A stretch of DNA of 36,934 bases from a virus, in the IMG/VR virus record IMGVR_UViG_3300027749_000017, positions 1 to 36,934 of that record. The stretch is one strand, 5' to 3'. Positions 35,532 to 36,934 of the stretch are shown piece after piece (position 1 is the stretch's first letter; each line of letters opens with the position of its first letter). Made by a program: the position numbers and the translations under genes. Below the pieces are notes generated by a model. That model searched no databases, had not been told where the DNA came from, and saw only the letters and a program-made list of their open reading frames with translations.

Positions 35532-36934
35532 TGTGGCATTCCCATTTGCTGTGGTTGTTGTTCCATACCTTCTTGCGGCATCTCAGCGCCGACATCAACA
35601 TCACGGCCTGGCATTTCGCCAATCAGATCACCAGAGGTGATCATACCGTGAACCGTGCCCATTACGATGTCCTGAATTTGCTCTGGCGACATAGAAGCCT
35701 GCACTTGCGCCAACCGTTTAGTCTCAGCTTCGTATGCCTTAACCTGCGCTTCAAAGTCCTTGCGTTTTGTGTCTTGCACTTCAACCGACTGGTTAACGTG
35801 CATCAGCATCTGGTGCATTTGCTCCATCTCTTGACCCATCGCTTGCATCTGTTGCTGCGCGGCCTGCAACGCTGGGTTCTCATCGCTGTCGTTCATCAAC
35901 TTAGGATCAATGGTCTTGGCAAACCGTTTGGCCATCTCTTGTGCGCCTGGCCAATCCATGTTCTTGACAAACAGGTCACCGGCCACAGCCCACAATTGAG
36001 GATTGCCTTGCAACAGTTGTGCCATTGCCTCAAGAGCCTCTTGACGTTTGGTCGCGTAGCCTGGGCCGGTGGTCGCAACGACATCGTACTTGCCAACGCC
36101 AGGATTGTAGATTTTCTCAAGCACAATCCCGTTTTGGTCCACAATCTTGTTGACCGGCTCGGGCTGCTCGGGGTTAATCTTGACCATCTTGGTGTCGCCA
36201 TCTTCACCAATGATTCGGGCGATGCGCTGGGTGTCGTAAATCTTAGGGATCAAGTCCACCAGTTGACGGGCTACATGACGCACGCCACGGGCTAAGTTAT
36301 CGCCATAGTGGTAAGTACCTACATCGCCCTCACGCTGACGCGCAAGGATGGCTTTGCCGCTGCGCTCATTGCTGCCCATGCCCAAACTGGCGTTATATTG
36401 GCCAGTGGTGGACTTAATGTCTTCAGCAGCGCCAGATTTGGCTTGTAGGAGGCCGCTAGAGGCCATTGGAGGCTGGGCACGCTGTGGCAGTGGCATAACA
36501 GTGCCTTGACCGTCTGTAACGTCTGGATTGACCTCCAAATAGGGCCAATTGTTGGTGTTAGCGGTCTTCCACTTGTCTTCGTAGCCCTCAAACTGGCCGC
36601 CATAACCAATAAATGGCGCTTTTGGCGCCAAAGCCAGCATTTCAGCTTCTTGGGACACCCAATAGTTGTACATGCGCTGGGCATCTTTGGCATTTCGGAC
36701 CAAACCAGACACGTACAAGCGGCCATCCACCTCAAATTCATTGCCAACAATGCGAATAACGGGGATATATTTACCTGCCCACTCGCGTTGCTCAAGGATT
36801 TCGTAGCCGTTGATCTTGCAATACCGCACTTTTGGGCGGTCAGACTCGCGGGACTTGATGGGTTTGCCGTAAAACGCTTTTAATTGCTTGTCTTCAGGTG
36901 TGCCCTCAAACGCCGTAGCGTTGCCAGGGTACAA
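35528..36934 (-). CDS. Portal protein, C-terminal part (continues from position 1)
   Basis: This is the remaining two thirds of the 730-residue P22-like portal started at 926. The reading frame crosses the junction with no interruption: ...TTLNLYPGNATAFEGTPED. It contains SGAAEDIKSTTGQYNASLGM, which fits the hub region lining the channel, and GKAILARQREGDVGTYHYGD, typical of the family. The C-terminal 120 residues are Gln/Met-rich and likely coiled coil (LQAAQQQMQAMGQEMEQMHQ), corresponding to the barrel inside the P22 portal. The final 140 bases duplicate positions 1-140. It overlaps the next gene's start by four bases. Confidence 0.93.
   Translation of the reverse strand: MYPGNATAFEGTPEDKQLKAFYGKPIKSRESDRPKVRYCKINGYEILEQREWAGKYIPVIRIVGNEFEVDGRLYVSGLVRNAKDAQRMYNYWVSQEAEMLALAPKAPFIGYGGQFEGYEDKWKTANTNNWPYLEVNPDVTDGQGTVMPLPQRAQPPMASSGLLQAKSGAAEDIKSTTGQYNASLGMGSNERSGKAILARQREGDVGTYHYGDNLARGVRHVARQLVDLIPKIYDTQRIARIIGEDGDTKMVKINPEQPEPVNKIVDQNGIVLEKIYNPGVGKYDVVATTGPGYATKRQEALEAMAQLLQGNPQLWAVAGDLFVKNMDWPGAQEMAKRFAKTIDPKLMNDSDENPALQAAQQQMQAMGQEMEQMHQMLMHVNQSVEVQDTKRKDFEAQVKAYEAETKRLAQVQASMSPEQIQDIVMGTVHGMITSGDLIGEMPGRDVDVGAEMPQEGMEQQPQQMGMPQ
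36795..36934. repeat. Terminal direct repeat, copy 2 (circular closure)
   Basis: This is the second copy of positions 1-140, identical throughout, lying within the portal coding region. Its removal gives the 36,794-bp circular map. Confidence 0.95.

Overview
The window is one complete, circularly closed genome of a tailed phage with a P22-like (podovirus) virion. Positions 1-140 are identical to 36795-36934, and the repeat lies inside the portal gene. Removing one copy gives a 36,794-bp circle and an unbroken 730-codon portal reading frame. I see no integrase, lysogeny repressor, phage RNA polymerase, tRNA, insertion sequence or CRISPR array. A strictly lytic phage is therefore likely. The small proteins and base composition (roughly half GC by eye) resemble phages of freshwater Gram-negative, probably betaproteobacterial, hosts; the host is an inference.

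Layout. A control hub at 3385-4009 separates two divergent units. It holds an AT-rich stretch, an array of DnaA-box-like 9-mers and a palindrome abutting a sigma70-type promoter. The leftward unit is a single late block of about 22.6 kb. It runs from the small terminase (3384) through the large terminase, two tiny basic proteins, a GroES-like co-chaperonin and the portal, crosses the contig junction, and continues down from 36794 to the endolysin at 17605. After the portal come a fibre/adhesin cluster, scaffold, coat, two beta-rich virion proteins, gp4-like and gp10-like tail factors, three probable ejection proteins, a tailspike-like protein and the lysis cassette. The rightward unit (4010-5371) holds six small early genes, several probably translationally coupled, and ends at a strong hairpin (5375-5398).

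A second hub (13112-13207) has two divergent promoters that appear to share a palindromic -35 element. Leftward from it runs the replication block: a 59-residue protein, a Cas4-like nuclease, a replication-associated protein, a family A DNA polymerase, two adjacent PP-loop (PAPS-reductase-like) proteins and a primase-helicase. Rightward runs a VRR-NUC nuclease, a SNF2-type helicase and a train of small overlapping genes ending in a helix-turn-helix protein, whose stop codon overlaps that of the oppositely oriented endolysin.

How the parts fit. Early and middle genes copy and process DNA with a phage polymerase and primase-helicase, possibly starting at the 9-mer array with host DnaA. The terminase, portal, scaffold and coat build and fill the head. 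The gp4/gp10-like proteins close it and the fibre, adhesin and spike proteins handle adsorption. The ejection proteins deliver DNA, and the holin, endolysin and small membrane proteins lyse the host. The items most worth a second look are the 9-mer array, the paired PP-loop proteins in the replication operon, the minimal GroES-like protein beside the portal, and a fibre gene whose repeats are identical in protein but heavily diverged at synonymous sites.
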